Source of the DNA: Anaerolineae bacterium
Lineage (GTDB): Bacteria; Chloroflexota; Anaerolineae; 4572-78; J111
NCBI GenBank assembly: GCA_020433785.1
Contig: JAGRCC010000129.1
Location: 1-44,328, forward strand
Direction of reading: 5' to 3'
DNA: 44,328 nt
Below are positions 42,692-44,328 of the stretch, piece after piece. Position 1 is the stretch's first letter; the number at the start of each line of letters is the position of its first letter. The notes beneath the pieces are model-generated. The model saw nothing but the letters and a program-made list of their open reading frames with translations, was not told the origin of the DNA and searched no databases. The translations under genes and the position numbers were made by a program.

Positions 42692-42735
42692 GACAAAGCT
42701 CGCTTTGTCACATCCGATCAAAGCAGAGCTTTGAT
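42692..42735. terminator. Two adjacent hairpins between convergent genes
   Basis: GACAAAG/CTTTGTC (42692-42698/42703-42709) and ATCAAAGC/GCTTTGAT (42717-42724/42728-42735) are perfect small stems lying between two convergent genes. Neither has a T run, so a terminator role is only likely from position. Confidence 0.4.
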
Positions 42736-42745
42736 GCTCTAGGCT

Positions 42746-44152
42746 TTATCCACTATGTCCAAGGCCCGGCAGCCCAAACCAAAAGCAGCTACCCCGCCCC
42801 ACTTCGCTGTCCACCCCAATTGTGCCGCCTTGGGCCTCCACCAACTGCTTGGCGATGGCTAACCCCAAACCGGACCCGCCTTGCTGGCGCGAGCGCGACT
42901 TATCCGCCCGCCAGAACCGATCAAACACGTGCGGCAAATCTTCAAGCCCGATGCCGGGACCAGTATCCGTCACCGAAATTTTCACGAACGGATTAGGCGT
43001 GGATATCACCTCAGCGACCACCTTCACCTGCCCGTCAGCCGGGGTGTGGCGAATGGCGTTCGCCAGCAAATTGTGCAATATTTGGCGGACCCGATCACTG
43101 TCGGCCTTAACCAGCGGTAAGTGCTGGGCCAGTTCAATGTCCAACGCCACCCTTTTTTCACGGGCCAGCCCGCCAAACAGATCAACCAAGGTTTCAATAA
43201 GCGGCCCTAACTCAACCGGTTGGAGATTGAGGTCAAGTTGGCCGGCCTCAGCCTGAGCCAGATCGCGCAGGTCGGCGATGAGGCGGCCGAGAGTGAGGGT
43301 TTCATCGTAAATTGAGGCAATTTCCGCTTTTTCCAGCGGATACACATCATCCAGAATGGCCTGCAAGTTGCCCTGAATGACGCTCACCGGCGTGCGCAGC
43401 TCGTGCGCCACATCGGCGATGAGGTTACGGCGCAGGTGCTCCGCCTGCTGCAAGTCAGTCGCCATTTGATTAAAAGCCACCGCCAAATAGGCCAGTTCAT
43501 CAGCCCCCCGAACCGACACACGTTGATCGAGCTGCCCTTGGGCGATCTGCCCGGCGGCGGCGGCCATACGTCGCAGCGGCACGGCTAACTCCCTGGCGAT
43601 GAAGATACTCACCAGCACCGCCAGCCCACCGGCGATTCCCCCGGCTAGCCATAACGCCCGGTTCGTTTGAGCAACAAAACTGCGGGCCGGTCCCGTCAAT
43701 TGATCCGCAGCGCCCGCCGGCGCATCGACCAGCAGATAACCGACCGGCTGAGCCTGATTGCCCAATGGAATCGCATTACTGATCTGCGTTTGGCTGAGTT
43801 GGGTCGATACCTCTCGCCCGGAGTCGCTGTAAACCACCCGGCCCGCGCTGTCGGCCAGCACAAAACTGGGCCGGCCAAACTGCATGCCCATGCCCTGCCC
43901 GTGCCCCATCCCGCCTCCGCTCATGCCCCGCCCGTGCTGCGTCTCAAATACGGTCTCCACGCCGGTCCACGAGCCATGCGCGGTATAGTGGGCCATCAAA
44001 TCCGGCTCGATGGCCAGACCGGCCTGACTGTTCGTCATGAATTGGCGAAACTGGGTGGTTACCTGATAGTTGGCCAGCAGCCCGGCGGCGATGACCGTCA
44101 CCCCAATGACCAGCCCAAACGCCAGCGACAGCCGCAGCCACAGTTTGTTCAT
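42746..44152 (-). CDS. Membrane sensor histidine kinase with Met/His/Gly-rich sensor loop
   Basis: The product is 468 residues. The layout is a membrane segment (7-28), an extracytoplasmic domain (29-165), a second segment (166-186), HAMP (about 186-238), HisKA with His250 in LIADVAHELRTPVSVIQGN and HATPase (about 340-462, NLLANAIRHTP, DTGPGIGLEDLPHVFDRFWR, GSGLGLAIAKQLVEAQGG). Residues 73-92 of the sensor are almost only Gly, Met and His, a composition known from copper- or silver-binding proteins, so metal sensing is a reasonable guess. It forms an operon with an OmpR-type regulator whose stop overlaps its ATG by four bases. GC content is higher than in the EPS region. Confidence 0.94.
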   Translation of the reverse strand: MNKLWLRLSLAFGLVIGVTVIAAGLLANYQVTTQFRQFMTNSQAGLAIEPDLMAHYTAHGSWTGVETVFETQHGRGMSGGGMGHGQGMGMQFGRPSFVLADSAGRVVYSDSGREVSTQLSQTQISNAIPLGNQAQPVGYLLVDAPAGAADQLTGPARSFVAQTNRALWLAGGIAGGLAVLVSIFIARELAVPLRRMAAAAGQIAQGQLDQRVSVRGADELAYLAVAFNQMATDLQQAEHLRRNLIADVAHELRTPVSVIQGNLQAILDDVYPLEKAEIASIYDETLTLGRLIADLRDLAQAEAGQLDLNLQPVELGPLIETLVDLFGGLAREKRVALDIELAQHLPLVKADSDRVRQILHNLLANAIRHTPADGQVKVVAEVISTPNPFVKISVTDTGPGIGLEDLPHVFDRFWRADKSRSRQQGGSGLGLAIAKQLVEAQGGTIGVDSEVGRGSCFWFGLPGLGHSG

Positions 44153-44328
44153 CCCTCACCTCGCAGCCGATAGCCGATACCGTAGACCGTTTCAATATAG
44201 ATCGGGCTGTCGTCGCTAACCTGCAACTTTTTGCGGAGATTTTTGATGTGGGCATCGATGGTGCGCTCCATGCCTTCATAGCCGTAGCCCAGCGCGTTTT
44301 CGATGAGTTTGAGGCGGGTAAAGACCTG
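44149..44328 (-). CDS. C-terminal end of an OmpR/PhoB-type response regulator (5' truncated by window)
   Basis: The last 59 codons are visible, open to the window edge. They encode the end of a winged-helix domain: YEGMERTIDAHIKNLRKKL, then SPIYIETVYGIGYRL. This matches the DNA-binding half of OmpR/PhoB regulators. The TGA at 44149-44151 overlaps the kinase ATG (ATGA), indicating a coupled two-component pair. The receiver domain lies outside the window. Confidence 0.93.
   Translation of the reverse strand, partial: QVFTRLKLIENALGYGYEGMERTIDAHIKNLRKKLQVSDDSPIYIETVYGIGYRLRGEG

Overview
Origin. The window reads as a chromosomal segment of a Chloroflexota bacterium, probably Anaerolineae-like. 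This is inferred from sequence style, not from a database match. The supporting signs are secreted proteins with Thr/Pro-rich linkers, a three-LysM DUF4015 protein, a C-terminal 'YLPLIIK'-type tail, and a large capsule/exopolysaccharide (EPS) locus without an outer-membrane exporter gene, as expected for a monoderm envelope. Coding density, Shine-Dalgarno (SD) sites and sigma70-like promoters are ordinary bacterial.

Layout. (1) 1-9.2 kb is housekeeping and stress: the tail of a glucose-6-phosphate isomerase domain, an alpha/beta hydrolase, a slipin, a LysM-DUF4015 cell-wall protein, the infC-rpmI-rplT operon on the minus strand (infC has no usable ATG/GTG/TTG start and apparently begins at AUA), a membrane-anchored Thr/Pro-rich protein, and a ferritin convergent with a DtxR-family regulator. 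A NusG-like specialised elongation factor follows. (2) 9.2-33.4 kb is one long minus-strand EPS locus. In transcription order it holds a UDP-sugar dehydrogenase and epimerase (acidic sugar nucleotide), Wzz, a NodB-type deacetylase, a Wzx flippase, a GT4, a Wzy/ligase, two GT4s, a secreted beta-helix protein, an O-acetyltransferase, three NodB deacetylases in a row, a GT2, a fifth (PEP-CTERM-type) deacetylase, a nonsense-broken endonuclease/exonuclease/phosphatase gene, a DegT aminotransferase, and a fused initiating sugar-phosphate transferase / UDP-sugar 4,6-dehydratase. (3) 33.4-36.8 kb is an accessory boundary: an intact IS4-type element with inverted repeats and an 11-bp target duplication, then about 1.5 kb without genes that contains a promoter-operator-structured RNA-terminator cassette, a candidate small RNA. 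(4) 36.8-44.3 kb holds two-component signalling: a NarL-type regulator with its REC-PAS-GAF-kinase partner, a membrane PAS kinase with an Rcp1-like regulator, and an OmpR-type pair cut by the window end whose kinase has a Met/His/Gly-rich sensor loop.

How the genes work together. The EPS locus contains a complete Wzx/Wzy-type logic: lipid-linked initiation (fusion protein), amino-sugar formation (4,6-dehydratase plus DegT), acidic sugar formation (dehydrogenase plus epimerase), chain building (three GT4 and one GT2), flipping, polymerisation, length control, and heavy deacetylation and acetylation. The NusG-like gene at the 3' end of the locus is a candidate antiterminator for this unusually long transcript. 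Transposase remnants at 9.2 and 17.6 kb and the IS4 element at the 5' edge suggest the locus was assembled by transfer.

Limits. All assignments rest on reading motifs and translations. No alignment, folding or database search was run.
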